Shown: piece by piece, positions 35,994 to 44,025 of the stretch
Numbering within the stretch: position 1 is the first letter of the stretch
How the letters are laid out: each line of letters begins with the position of its first letter
From: Acidulodesulfobacterium sp021802425
GTDB taxonomy: Bacteria; SZUA-79; Acidulodesulfobacterales; Acidulodesulfobacteraceae
Direction: 5' to 3'
Assembly: GCA_021802425.1 (NCBI GenBank)
Contig: JAJZXJ010000009.1
Coordinates: 4,005 to 68,004, forward strand
Length of the DNA stretch: 64,000 nucleotides
Notes under the pieces: model-generated
The model's input: the letters and a program-made list of their open reading frames with translations, nothing else
What the model was told of the DNA's origin: nothing
Databases searched by the model: none
Translations under genes and position numbers: made by a program

Positions 35994-37322
35994 ATGAAAT
36001 ATGTAATTATCGGAAATTCGTACGCAGGTTTATCCTGTGCCGATGCTATAAGAAGGTTTGATAAAATAGGAGAGGTTACAATAATATCGGATGAGAATTA
36101 TAGGGCATACGCGAGGCCTTTAATTTCTTACTATTTAGAAGGAAAAACTACGGATGAAACTATCTGGTACAAGGATGACGACTACTACGAAAAGAACAAT
36201 TTTAAACTGATGCTGGGGGAAAAAGTAGTTTCTGTCGATACCGCTTCCAAAAAAGTTATTATTGAGGACGGAACTGAAGTAGATTACGATAAACTTTTTG
36301 TGGGACCGGGGGGAACCCCTTTTGTTCCGCCGACTGAGGGATTTAATCCCGAGTCCCCCATGATGGGGACATTTACAAGGTTCGATGACGCGAAAAAGAT
36401 GGAAAGGGCGGCCAAAGCCGCTAAACATAAAGAAGCCATCGTTGTCGGGGGCGGGCTAATAGGTTTAAAGGCGTCGGAAGGTTTGAGGGGATTAGGCCTT
36501 CATGTTACCATTGTGGAACTTTTACCCCGCGTTTTAGGTTTGGCATTAGATGAAATATCCGGAAATATGACGGCAAAAAGGCTAAACGAGAATGGAATCG
36601 ATACCGCAACGGGCGAAACCGTTACAAAAATCAATCTGGATGAATCCGGCAACCCTGTGAGCGTTATCTTGAAAAGCGGGAAAGAACTTGTTGCGGATAT
36701 TGTCGTGGTCGGCGTCGGCGTCAGGCCTAATGTCGGTTTTCTCGAGGGAAGCGGCGTAAAGATAGACAGAGGTATTATTGTCGATAAAACAATGATGACA
36801 AGCGTAAAAGATGTTTACGCCGGAGGGGATGCCGCAGTTATTTACGATGTTATTAATAAACGCCCGAACATTATCGCTATTGTTCCGCTCGCGTGCGAAG
36901 AAGGAAGGGTGGCGGGTACAAATATGGCGGGGGTTTACAGGGAATATCCCGGAGGGATGGGGTTAAATTCGGTTGAAATATACGGATTGCCTATAGTAAC
37001 TATAGGCCTTACAAATCCTGCCGACGAGTCGCAAAAAGTATATATTTTTCAGGACGGCGAAAAGGTATATAGAAAGCTTGTTTATGACGGAGAGGTATTA
37101 GTCGGGGCAATTTTACTCGGAGATATTGCCGGAAGCGGAATATTATCGGCTATTATAAGGCAGGGGTTAAAATGCCTCAAATATAAAGATGAATTTTTAA
37201 ACGGGAACATATATTCCTTCGTCATCGATAACGAATTCGAAATATATAATATAAACGAAGGGTATGCTATAAGGGGTGATTTTGAAGACCTGCCGGAGTT
37301 TTCAAGAACAAATTGGAGATAA
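35994..37322 (+). CDS. FAD-dependent NAD(P) oxidoreductase
   Basis: 442 residues of the NirB-N/rubredoxin reductase-like pyridine nucleotide oxidoreductase family. The FAD Rossmann motif at the N-terminus is YVIIGNSYAGLSCADAI (variant GNSYAG), the NAD-binding motif is AIVVGGGLIGLKASEGL (about 140), and the second FAD motif is VYAGGDAAV. The family marker ARPLISYYLEG is present. No redox-active Cys pair is seen near the FAD site. It is cytoplasmic and probably exchanges electrons between NAD(P)H and the polyferredoxin encoded directly upstream. Confidence 0.9.
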   Translation: MKYVIIGNSYAGLSCADAIRRFDKIGEVTIISDENYRAYARPLISYYLEGKTTDETIWYKDDDYYEKNNFKLMLGEKVVSVDTASKKVIIEDGTEVDYDKLFVGPGGTPFVPPTEGFNPESPMMGTFTRFDDAKKMERAAKAAKHKEAIVVGGGLIGLKASEGLRGLGLHVTIVELLPRVLGLALDEISGNMTAKRLNENGIDTATGETVTKINLDESGNPVSVILKSGKELVADIVVVGVGVRPNVGFLEGSGVKIDRGIIVDKTMMTSVKDVYAGGDAAVIYDVINKRPNIIAIVPLACEEGRVAGTNMAGVYREYPGGMGLNSVEIYGLPIVTIGLTNPADESQKVYIFQDGEKVYRKLVYDGEVLVGAILLGDIAGSGILSAIIRQGLKCLKYKDEFLNGNIYSFVIDNEFEIYNINEGYAIRGDFEDLPEFSRTNWR

Positions 37323-37327
37323 GGTTT

Positions 37328-37564
37328 ATGGACGAAAATAGCGCAAGCTTTGACAATAAAACGGGACTCCGCATAATAATAGAACAATTGCTGTTAGAGG
37401 TCAGGGATGTCAGCGAAGAAGATTTCGGCAAATGGTACGAAAAAAAGAGGAAAGTTTTTAACATAGGAATTAGAAAAGCGCCTACAAAAGAAGAATTTAT
37501 AAAATACCTTAATTATGCCGTGAGCTTATATCCGCAGGACAATACCGCAAGCTTTCCTAATTAA
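37328..37564 (+). CDS. Small helical protein, unknown function
   Basis: 78 residues from ATG 37328, five bases after the end of the flavoprotein gene; AGGTTT-type ribosome site is weak, and an earlier in-frame ATG at 37313 overlaps the flavoprotein. Charged and probably all-helical (IIIEQLLLEVRDVSEEDFGKWYEKKRK). No Cys, no known motif. It may be a partner of the flavoprotein. Confidence 0.55.
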   Translation: MDENSASFDNKTGLRIIIEQLLLEVRDVSEEDFGKWYEKKRKVFNIGIRKAPTKEEFIKYLNYAVSLYPQDNTASFPN

Positions 37565-37579
37565 TATTTATTTGCTGTT

Positions 37580-37734
37580 TATCATATAAAATGAAGAATT
37601 GTCATTCCCGAAAAAGCGGGAAAGTTTCTTTGAAACTTCACGAGGCTGAAAGCCGAGAGCGAAGCGATAATTCATATAAAGAATTAATCCTTTATTCATT
37701 ACTTATCATATAAAATGGGAAATTGTCATTCCCG
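37580..37734. repeat. Pair of near-identical 30-bp direct repeats
   Basis: TATCATATAAAATG-NNN-AATTGTCATTCCCG occurs at 37580-37610 and 37705-37734, differing only in the middle three bases (AAG or GGA). Each copy leads into an ATTCCCG hairpin. The ATG of the second copy is the best start of the dus gene. Confidence 0.85.
37601..37672. repeat. Dispersed structured element, copy 1
   Basis: Hairpin TTCCCG-aaaaag-CGGGAA, then GAAAGTTTC/GAAACTTC, then a GGCT-gaa-AGCC hairpin, then GAGAGCGAAGCGATAAT. It is related to copies at 44026 and 60970; the last hairpin has a different sequence there but keeps pairing. Confidence 0.8.
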
Positions 37735-38704
37735 CGAAGGCGGGAATCCATATATAGGAAGTTCTATTCTTGCCCCCATGGCCGGGATAACAGGCTATCC
37801 CTTCAGGAAAATGGCATTAAAATACGGGGCGGAATTTTGTTTTACCGAAATGATAAGCGCTGACGGTTTTTTGCATAACGACAGAGGGACGCTGGAACTG
37901 CTTAAAACCGGAAACGACATAGATAAAACCGGGATCCAGCTTTTTGGAAGCAACCCGGTTATTCTGGCTCAAGCCGCAAAAAAGGCGGCCGATAACGGTT
38001 TTAAAGTTATCGATGTGAATATGGGGTGTCCCGTCAAAAAGGTTGTGAAAACAGGGGCGGGCAGCGCAATTTTGAAAGATGTAAAGTTGTTTTCCCTTAT
38101 AGTTAAAGCCGTCAGGCAGGCAGTTAAAGATTCTATCTTTACGATTAAAATCAGAAGCGGATTTGATGAAAATTCGGTCAATTTTTTGGAAATCGGTAAA
38201 ACTGCGGAATTATACGGCGTCGATGCGGTATTTTTTCATCCGAGGACAAGGCCGCTTATGTTTGGAGGAGCGGCAGACCACTCGCTGACAAAAAAGCTTA
38301 AGGAAGAAATTGCTATTCCGGTATATGCAAGCGGCGATATTTTTACCGTAAATGACGCCTTGAGGATACAGGATTTTACCTCTGCCGACGGAATCATGTT
38401 TGCAAGGGGCGCAATCGGCAAGCCGTGGATATTTGCGGAATATTTGAACGCGGGAACGCTCCCGGAAAAAATATATTTAATCGATATTAAGCTAAAAACA
38501 GACATAATTATAGAGCTTATGGAAGAAATGAACCTGTTTTACGGAAAAGAAAGAGGGCATAAACTCATCAGGCCTCATCTGTACAGTTTTTTAAGGGGAT
38601 TTAAGGGATCAAAGGGTTTAAGAAGCGGGGTCAATAATGCCCAAAATGAAAAAGAATTGGTAAGCATATTGAAAACGATAACAGACGAGAGTGATTTCGC
38701 CTGA
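37715..38704 (+). CDS. dus: tRNA-dihydrouridine synthase
   Basis: FMN-dependent enzyme that reduces uridines in tRNA. Family blocks: ILAPMAGITGYPFRKMA, GIQLFGSNP, VIDVNMGCPVKK (catalytic Cys), TIKIRSGFD, FFHPRTRP and MFARGAIGKPWIF. 329 residues from ATG 37715. The first ~12 residues (MGNCHSREGGNP) are the translation of an intergenic CATTCCCGCGAAGGCGGGAATC hairpin, so the repeat supplies the N-terminus; true homology starts near SILAPMAG. No alternative ATG precedes the homology. mobB follows 23 bp later. Confidence 0.92.
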   Translation: MGNCHSREGGNPYIGSSILAPMAGITGYPFRKMALKYGAEFCFTEMISADGFLHNDRGTLELLKTGNDIDKTGIQLFGSNPVILAQAAKKAADNGFKVIDVNMGCPVKKVVKTGAGSAILKDVKLFSLIVKAVRQAVKDSIFTIKIRSGFDENSVNFLEIGKTAELYGVDAVFFHPRTRPLMFGGAADHSLTKKLKEEIAIPVYASGDIFTVNDALRIQDFTSADGIMFARGAIGKPWIFAEYLNAGTLPEKIYLIDIKLKTDIIIELMEEMNLFYGKERGHKLIRPHLYSFLRGFKGSKGLRSGVNNAQNEKELVSILKTITDESDFA

Positions 38705-38727
38705 AACTAATGTTATAAACTAAGATT

Positions 38728-39279
38728 ATGGCAAAAAATAACGCAAATATTAATAACGCGGAAAACCCCCCTAAAATCGTTTCGTTTATCGCCAAATCGG
38801 GTACGGGCAAAACTACCTTAATCGAAAAGATAATAAAAATACTTGCGGAAAGGGGTTACAAGGTTTCATCCCTCAAGCATACCGACCATGATTTCGATGC
38901 CGATATTCAGGGAAAAGACTCATGGAGGCATAAAAACGCGGGCGCCTACTCGACTATGCTTCTTTCGGAGAAAAAAATGGCGTTTTTTAGCGATGTAAAA
39001 GAGGCGGAAAAGCCGCACGGAGTTAAAGATATTGTCTTAAAATTTTTCGCCGGTTCCGACATAGTTATAATAGAAGGATTTAAAGATTTAAACATACCCA
39101 AGATAGAACTTTTGAGAAAAGAAATTTCTCCGGATATGGATATTAAATATAAAAACGACCCTAATTTGATCCTTGTTTGCGGGGACAATTTTATTAAAGA
39201 TTTAAAAGTGCCCCAAATAAATATAAACGATGCCGAAAAGATTGCGGATTTCATTGAAAAAGAGATAATAGGCGTTTAA
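38728..39279 (+). CDS. mobB: Molybdopterin-guanine dinucleotide biosynthesis protein MobB
   Basis: 183-residue P-loop GTPase. Walker A is IAKSGTGKTTLIEKII, followed by KVSSLKHTDHDFDADIQGKD, the typical MobB region with the DxxGKDSWRHKNAGA pattern, and IVIIEGFKD (Walker B region). MobB assists MobA in forming MGD. It is 23 bp after dus and 5 bp before the next polyferredoxin gene. Confidence 0.92.
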   Translation: MAKNNANINNAENPPKIVSFIAKSGTGKTTLIEKIIKILAERGYKVSSLKHTDHDFDADIQGKDSWRHKNAGAYSTMLLSEKKMAFFSDVKEAEKPHGVKDIVLKFFAGSDIVIIEGFKDLNIPKIELLRKEISPDMDIKYKNDPNLILVCGDNFIKDLKVPQININDAEKIADFIEKEIIGV

Positions 39280-39284
39280 ATACC

Positions 39285-40400
39285 ATGAATCCCGTAAGCC
39301 TTTTTAATTTATTGGAAAAATTTTTAAATAACGGAAGCGGAAGCAGCGGCATATCCGTCAGCCGGGATTATTGCGTCAGGCTGAAAAGCCCGATGGCGAG
39401 TTGTTATGAATGCATAGACAGATGCCCCGATTTGTCGATAAAAATAACCGATACCGATATTCAAATTCTTAAAAGCTGTACAAATTGTAATGCCTGCCTT
39501 TATATGTGCCCCAATTATGTGTTCGGCGTTAAACAAAAAACCGGAGAAGAGCCAAAAAAATATCTGGCGGTTGCGGACGGCATATACTATTTTTGCTCCA
39601 AAACAAACATAGAAAAAATTAATGATAAAATCGAATGTGTTTATGAGGCGGATACCTTAGATATAATTACCTGCCTGAAAGAGGGGAATAATTTATTTTT
39701 TATTACGGGAGATTGTAATTCGTGCAAATATAATTATTTCCACGGCAAAACTATTAAAAGGATAAAAGAAATAGCCGGATTTTTGAATGCGGAGGAAAAT
39801 TTCAAAGAGATAAACATTAGCGAGTTCGATGCCCGTTCATTTTTGGATGCCTTAAAAAATGACGATAATAAAACAGGGGGGACGACCGGCGGCATAAAAA
39901 CAGGCGGTAAAAATGACGGCGGTAACGGTAAAGATGAAAGTTTGGGCAGAAGGGAGTTTTTTAAAAATTCCATTAAAGGTATTAAAGATAACGCGAAAAA
40001 ATTTGCGCAGGACTTATCCGTTGACGATTTGCCTTTTTCCGAGCTTTATTCTAATTATATAGATTTGGGTGATAAAAACGATAAAAAAATCAATAAACAT
40101 CTCCTCGAGAAGCGCAGGAGCATCTTTCTTTTTTTAAAAAACAATAAAGACTTAGTGTCGCCGCTAAATATAAGGCTTCCGAAACTAAATAAAAATTGTG
40201 TTTTTTGCGGAAATTGCTGGGAATTATGCCCGACAGGCGCTTTAAGCCGTAAAAAAAGCAAGATATTACTGGAGCCGTTTTTATGCACGGGATGCAACCT
40301 GTGTAAGGATATATGCAGTTTTGGGGCAGTAAGAATGTATAAGGCTAAAAACTTAAAAGAGATTTCGGGAGAAAGAGTTTTGCTCGAAATAAATTTTTGA
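39285..40400 (+). CDS. Iron-sulfur protein with N- and C-terminal ferredoxin modules and an internal RR motif
   Basis: 371 residues. N-terminal Cys groups: CYECIDRCPD and CTNCNACLYMCPN; C-terminal pair: CVFCGNCWELCPTGA and CTGCNLCKDICSFGA. There is also CNSCKY near residue 145. A Gly/Lys-rich linker (about 195-220, TGGTTGGIKTGGKNDGG) precedes LGRREFFKNSIKGI, which looks like a twin-arginine motif but is internal and lacks a hydrophobic stretch. I do not recognise a named family; it follows mobB at 5 bp and probably belongs to the Mo-enzyme gene set as an electron carrier or maturation factor. Confidence 0.75.
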   Translation: MNPVSLFNLLEKFLNNGSGSSGISVSRDYCVRLKSPMASCYECIDRCPDLSIKITDTDIQILKSCTNCNACLYMCPNYVFGVKQKTGEEPKKYLAVADGIYYFCSKTNIEKINDKIECVYEADTLDIITCLKEGNNLFFITGDCNSCKYNYFHGKTIKRIKEIAGFLNAEENFKEINISEFDARSFLDALKNDDNKTGGTTGGIKTGGKNDGGNGKDESLGRREFFKNSIKGIKDNAKKFAQDLSVDDLPFSELYSNYIDLGDKNDKKINKHLLEKRRSIFLFLKNNKDLVSPLNIRLPKLNKNCVFCGNCWELCPTGALSRKKSKILLEPFLCTGCNLCKDICSFGAVRMYKAKNLKEISGERVLLEINF

Positions 40401-40408
40401 ATTTAATA

Positions 40409-40426
40409 TATGACAAAAGTCACATA
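40409..40426. promoter_or_regulatory. Palindrome resembling a Crp/Fnr-family operator
   Basis: TATGACAAAAGTCACATA with a perfect TGAC-N4-GTCA core at 40411-40422, about 65 bp before the CBS-domain gene. The half-site/spacer geometry matches Crp/Fnr-type regulators. A TATATTATAA-like stretch lies downstream. Confidence 0.45.
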
Positions 40427-40489
40427 TTTTTTATATGCCGCATATTATAACTTAATAAAAATTTAATTAATCAAATTTACATTATCATT

Positions 40490-41092
40490 ATGGAAAACGG
40501 AGAAAAGAAAGAGAAAAATTGTGTCGAAATAACGGAAGAAGACATCAGAGAAGCCTTTGAAGAACACAAAACCTTTATAGATATAACCATCGACGATTTT
40601 ATGAAGATTTACAGGCATGCATTCGACTTAGCGATAGAGAGGGTTTACAGTGTTACCGTGGGGGAGGTGATGCCCAAAAAATTTATTTCCTTATCCGAGG
40701 ATTCAGGTATAAATTCGGCGATGAATTTGCTTGCGGAAAACGGGTTGACCTGCGCCCCCGTAGTTAACGACGAAAATTTTGTTACGGGGTTTATTTCGGA
40801 TTCGGATATTTTAACCAGCGCGGGAGTCGTAAAGAAACATACCTTCAGAGATGTGGTGAGGCATCTTATCGGCGAACCTACCCCGCATCTTCACAGGACT
40901 ATAGACGTAAAAAATATTAAAGACATAATGACGTCGCCGGCAATTACCGTATCCGTCGATACCTGTATAAAAAAGGCGGCGGAAATATTTAACGAAAAGA
41001 GAATAAAAAATATGCCGGTTATAGGCAAAGACGGAAAACTGGCAGGGGTAATATCTATGACCGATATAATAAAATATATCGGGAAAAATTAA
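40490..41092 (+). CDS. Tandem CBS-domain protein
   Basis: 200 residues. After a ~60-residue N-terminal helical region come two CBS domains: VGEVMPKKFISLSEDSGINSAMNLLAENGL...VVNDENFVTGFISDSDIL, and VKNIKDIMTSPAITVSVDTCIKKAAEIFNEKRIKNMPVIGKDGKLAGVISMTDI. CBS pairs bind adenine nucleotides. The HPP membrane protein gene follows 40 bp downstream; HPP and CBS domains are fused in one chain in other bacteria, so this is probably the regulatory partner of that transporter. Confidence 0.9.
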   Translation: MENGEKKEKNCVEITEEDIREAFEEHKTFIDITIDDFMKIYRHAFDLAIERVYSVTVGEVMPKKFISLSEDSGINSAMNLLAENGLTCAPVVNDENFVTGFISDSDILTSAGVVKKHTFRDVVRHLIGEPTPHLHRTIDVKNIKDIMTSPAITVSVDTCIKKAAEIFNEKRIKNMPVIGKDGKLAGVISMTDIIKYIGKN

Positions 41093-41132
41093 AATTACAA
41101 AGTAAATTAAGTTATCTTTGAGGATTTTAAAA

Positions 41133-41681
41133 ATGTGGTTTAAAGAATACGTAAGCAGAATGAAAGGCGGAGGGCAGAGCCCGACCGGCGTAAGTTTTCA
41201 CGTAATTTTTTGGTCGGGACTCGCGTCTATCATAGGTATAGGCGTAGTTGCATATTTATCGGCAAAATTTTTCAATCCGTACGACCTGACTCTGCTTATA
41301 GGTTCGTTCGGCGCCTCCGCCGTTCTTATATACGGCGCGATAAAAACTCCCCTTGCACAGCCGAGAAATCTTATAGGGGGACATATACTTTCAGGCTTTG
41401 TAGGCGTGGCAAGTTATAAGCTGCTCGGGCATATCAGTATGCCTTTAGCTTCCGCCGTTGCGGTTTCTTTCGCGATTATGCTTATGCATGCGACAAAAAC
41501 GCTTCACCCTCCCGGAGGGGCTACCGCGCTTATAGCCGTTATAGGCGGAAAAGGAATATACAAACTTGGTTTCCTTTACGCTTTAATGCCTGCAGGTTTG
41601 GGAGCTTTTATTCTTTTAGTAGTGGCGCTTCTCGTTAACAATCTTTCTAAATACCGAAAATATCCGGAATATTGGTGGTAG
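41133..41681 (+). CDS. HPP-family integral membrane protein
   Basis: 182 residues from ATG 41133 (GAGGA 8 bases upstream; TTG 41118 in frame is on that site). Four membrane helices and the family signature KTLHPPGGATALIAVIGG, plus IGSFGASAVLIYGAIKTPLAQPRNLIGGH. HPP proteins have been linked to nitrite or anion transport in plastids and cyanobacteria. The upstream CBS gene probably regulates it. Confidence 0.92.
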   Translation: MWFKEYVSRMKGGGQSPTGVSFHVIFWSGLASIIGIGVVAYLSAKFFNPYDLTLLIGSFGASAVLIYGAIKTPLAQPRNLIGGHILSGFVGVASYKLLGHISMPLASAVAVSFAIMLMHATKTLHPPGGATALIAVIGGKGIYKLGFLYALMPAGLGAFILLVVALLVNNLSKYRKYPEYWW

Positions 41682-41725
41682 TAAAAGCAGGATAAACAAC
41701 CCAACCATCCAACCCAAAAAAATCC

Positions 41726-41756
41726 TTGACAAAAAAGTAAATTTATTAAATAATAT
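41726..41756 (+). promoter_or_regulatory. Promoter for rplM-rpsI
   Basis: A perfect -35 TTGACA at 41726-41731 with TAATAT at 41751-41756 (spacer 19, slightly long) inside an AT-rich stretch, about 65 bp before the rplM start. A 5' leader of roughly 60 bases would remain. Confidence 0.55.
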
Positions 41757-41821
41757 TAAACTACACTTAATTTGGTTAAAATTATATTTATGTAAGTAAG
41801 GAAGCGCAGGGGAGGATATAT

Positions 41822-42229
41822 ATGGCGGAAAGCAAATGGGTATTGATAGATGCAAAGGGTGTCAGTTTGGGAAGGGTTGCCGGTTTTGCCGCCAACAAGC
41901 TCATGGGCAAGGATAAACCTGACTGGACGCCTTATGCCGACAACGGAGATTTTGTTATCGTTATAAATAGCGCAAAGGCTAAGTTGACGGGTAAAAAAAC
42001 AACGGATAAGGAATACCATTTTCACAGCGGGTATCCCGGCGGGCTTAAGTCTTATAATTATAAAGATATGGTTAAAAAAGACCCTTCATATCCTATTTTA
42101 CAGGCCGTAAAGGGAATGCTTCCTAAAAACAGGCTTTCGGATGCCCTCCTTAAAAAAATTAAAGTGTATCCCGATGAAAATCATCCGCATACGGCTCAAC
42201 AGCCCGTAAAGATTGAAATAGCTAAGTAA
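41822..42229 (+). CDS. rplM: 50S ribosomal protein L13
   Basis: 135 residues. Typical L13 sequence: KWVLIDAKGVSLGRVAGFAANKLMGK, NGDFVIVINSAKAKLTGKK, SGYPGGLKSYNYKDM and AVKGMLPKNRLSDALLKKIKVYPDENHPHTAQQP. A GGGGAGGA ribosome site lies 6 bases upstream. Pairing with rpsI downstream is the standard bacterial arrangement. Confidence 0.97.
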   Translation: MAESKWVLIDAKGVSLGRVAGFAANKLMGKDKPDWTPYADNGDFVIVINSAKAKLTGKKTTDKEYHFHSGYPGGLKSYNYKDMVKKDPSYPILQAVKGMLPKNRLSDALLKKIKVYPDENHPHTAQQPVKIEIAK

Positions 42230-42241
42230 ACAATGTTCCAG

Positions 42242-42255
42242 CCCGCCTTTGCGGG
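42242..42255. repeat. Short CCCGC/GCGGG hairpin in the rplM-rpsI gap
   Basis: CCCGC-cttt-GCGGG in the 90-bp spacer, preceded by GTTCCAG. It looks like a reduced relative of the CATTCCCG element. It could adjust L13/S9 expression. Confidence 0.45.
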
Positions 42256-42319
42256 GATCCAAAGTTTTTGTTAATTGCGTTAAATTAAATAATAAAAATA
42301 AATAATAGGTAATCTGATT

Positions 42320-42715
42320 ATGGCAAAAAAAAGTGTTATACATTCAGTCGGCAAAAGAAAGGCAGGGATTGCAAGGGTATATTTCAAAGAAGGAACAGGC
42401 AAAATTTTGATTAACGGAAAAGATTTTGATAAATATTTTCCGCTTGAAAGTTTAAGAGTGATTGCCACAAGACCCTTAGCATTTTATCCCATAGAAAATA
42501 AATTCGACATTTATATTAATGTTGCCGGCGGGGGGTTAAGCGGACAGGCAGGCGCCATAAAACTTGCTCTTGCAAAGGCGATTCTTTTAATTAACCCCGA
42601 CACAAAGGAAACTCTTGCAAAAGCCTCGATGCTTACAAGAGATCCAAGGGTGAAAGAAAGGAAAAAATATGGCCAAAAAGGTGCCCGTGCAAGATTCCAG
42701 TTCTCAAAAAGATAA
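42320..42715 (+). CDS. rpsI: 30S ribosomal protein S9
   Basis: 131 residues. Conserved blocks SVGKRKAGIARVYFKEGTG, INVAGGGLSGQAGAIKLALAKAI and the basic C-terminus DPRVKERKKYGQKGARARFQFSKR, whose tail reaches the ribosomal P site. It follows rplM by 90 bp. Confidence 0.97.
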   Translation: MAKKSVIHSVGKRKAGIARVYFKEGTGKILINGKDFDKYFPLESLRVIATRPLAFYPIENKFDIYINVAGGGLSGQAGAIKLALAKAILLINPDTKETLAKASMLTRDPRVKERKKYGQKGARARFQFSKR

Positions 42716-42798
42716 TTTTATTATTATTTTAGCCAAATCTTGTTTAATCTTTATTAAATTTAGCTTTTAAATTCAGCTTGTAAAGATTTTAATGTTTA

Positions 42799-43908
42799 AT
42801 GATAAAAGTCTCTGTTATAGGCGCCTCAGGTTATAGCGGTATTTACTTAATCCACGCGCTCTCTTTAAGGCAGGATGTTTCCATATCCTTTATAACATCC
42901 CAAAGTTTTGCCGGTAAAAAGCTTTCGGAGGCTTTTCCTTTATTCATAAAGCCCGCATTTAAAAAAAATCCAATTTCGAATCTATTATTTAGCGCTTACG
43001 ATGAGGATATTATCTCCTCATCATCCGATATAGTATTTTTTTGCCTGCCGCATGGGGAAAGCTCTAAATTTATTCCGAATATTTTAAAAAAAAATAATCG
43101 GGTTAAAATCGTGGATATAGGCGCAGACTTCAGATTTGACGATTTAAAGATTTATGAAGAATTTTACGGGAAACACAATTTTGCCGGCTTAAATTCTAAG
43201 TTTATTTACGGTCTTAGCGATGTTTTTTATGAAAAAATAAAAAACTCTCAATTTGTCGCCAACCCGGGCTGTTATCCGACAGGCGCTCTTTTACCCTTGC
43301 TCCCCCTTTTCTTTAAAGACGCCGTTGACCTAAAAAATCCTGTTATAATCGATGCTCTATCGGGAATTTCAGGCGACGGACGCGGCTTAAAATTATCAAA
43401 CCTTTTCTGCGAGGTCGAAAATTCCGTTAAAGCGTACAATATTTGGTCGCACAGGCATATGCCGGAAATTAAGGAAAAAATAACCGCCGCTTTTTTAGCG
43501 AATAATAAGAATAATAAATATAAAGACGGTATTTCACCCAAAGTTTTATTTACCCCCCATAGGATTCCCGTCGCACGGGGGATACTGACCACGATATATT
43601 TAAAATTAAAAGACGGTATTGAAGGAGGAGAGATTTTTACCCTGTATAATGATTTTTACGGAGACAGCCCGTTTGTTTCCATATTAGAAAGCGTTCAAAA
43701 CTGCGATATCAAAAATGTTATTTATTCTAATAATTGCCATATAGCATTTGAAGCGGGCAAAAATAAGGGTGAAGAAGGATTTTTAAAGATTTTTAGCGTG
43801 ATAGATAACCTTGGCAAAGGTGCTTCGCTTCAAGCCGTCCAGAATATGAACCTTATGTTTAATCTGGAACCGGATTTTGGGATTACCGGATATTCGCCCT
43901 TTCCGTAA
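42799..43908 (+). CDS. argC: N-acetyl-gamma-glutamyl-phosphate reductase
   Basis: Third step of arginine synthesis: NADPH-dependent reduction of N-acetylglutamyl phosphate. 369 residues. Rossmann motif VIGASGYSGIYLIHAL at the N-terminus, catalytic Cys in VANPGCYPTGALLPL, and SGDGRGLK plus HRHMPEI and PHRIPVARGILTTIYL. No other arg gene is nearby. An imperfect terminator follows. Confidence 0.95.
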   Translation: MIKVSVIGASGYSGIYLIHALSLRQDVSISFITSQSFAGKKLSEAFPLFIKPAFKKNPISNLLFSAYDEDIISSSSDIVFFCLPHGESSKFIPNILKKNNRVKIVDIGADFRFDDLKIYEEFYGKHNFAGLNSKFIYGLSDVFYEKIKNSQFVANPGCYPTGALLPLLPLFFKDAVDLKNPVIIDALSGISGDGRGLKLSNLFCEVENSVKAYNIWSHRHMPEIKEKITAAFLANNKNNKYKDGISPKVLFTPHRIPVARGILTTIYLKLKDGIEGGEIFTLYNDFYGDSPFVSILESVQNCDIKNVIYSNNCHIAFEAGKNKGEEGFLKIFSVIDNLGKGASLQAVQNMNLMFNLEPDFGITGYSPFP

Positions 43909-43915
43909 TTGTGGG

Positions 43916-43950
43916 AAAAAGGTGTCCGATTTAAAATCGACACCCTTTTT
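43916..43950 (+). terminator. Terminator after argC
   Basis: AAAAAGGTGTCCGATTTT and AAAATCGACACCCTTTTT form an imperfect stem followed by the T run of the right arm. The same GGTGTC/GACACC motif recurs at 44165-44190 at the end of moaC. Confidence 0.65.
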
Positions 43951-44025
43951 CATAGTTCTTTGTCCCAACCCGCATCTTTTGCCTGCATCAAAGACATGCT
44001 TTGATAAACGCGGGCAAAAGATATG

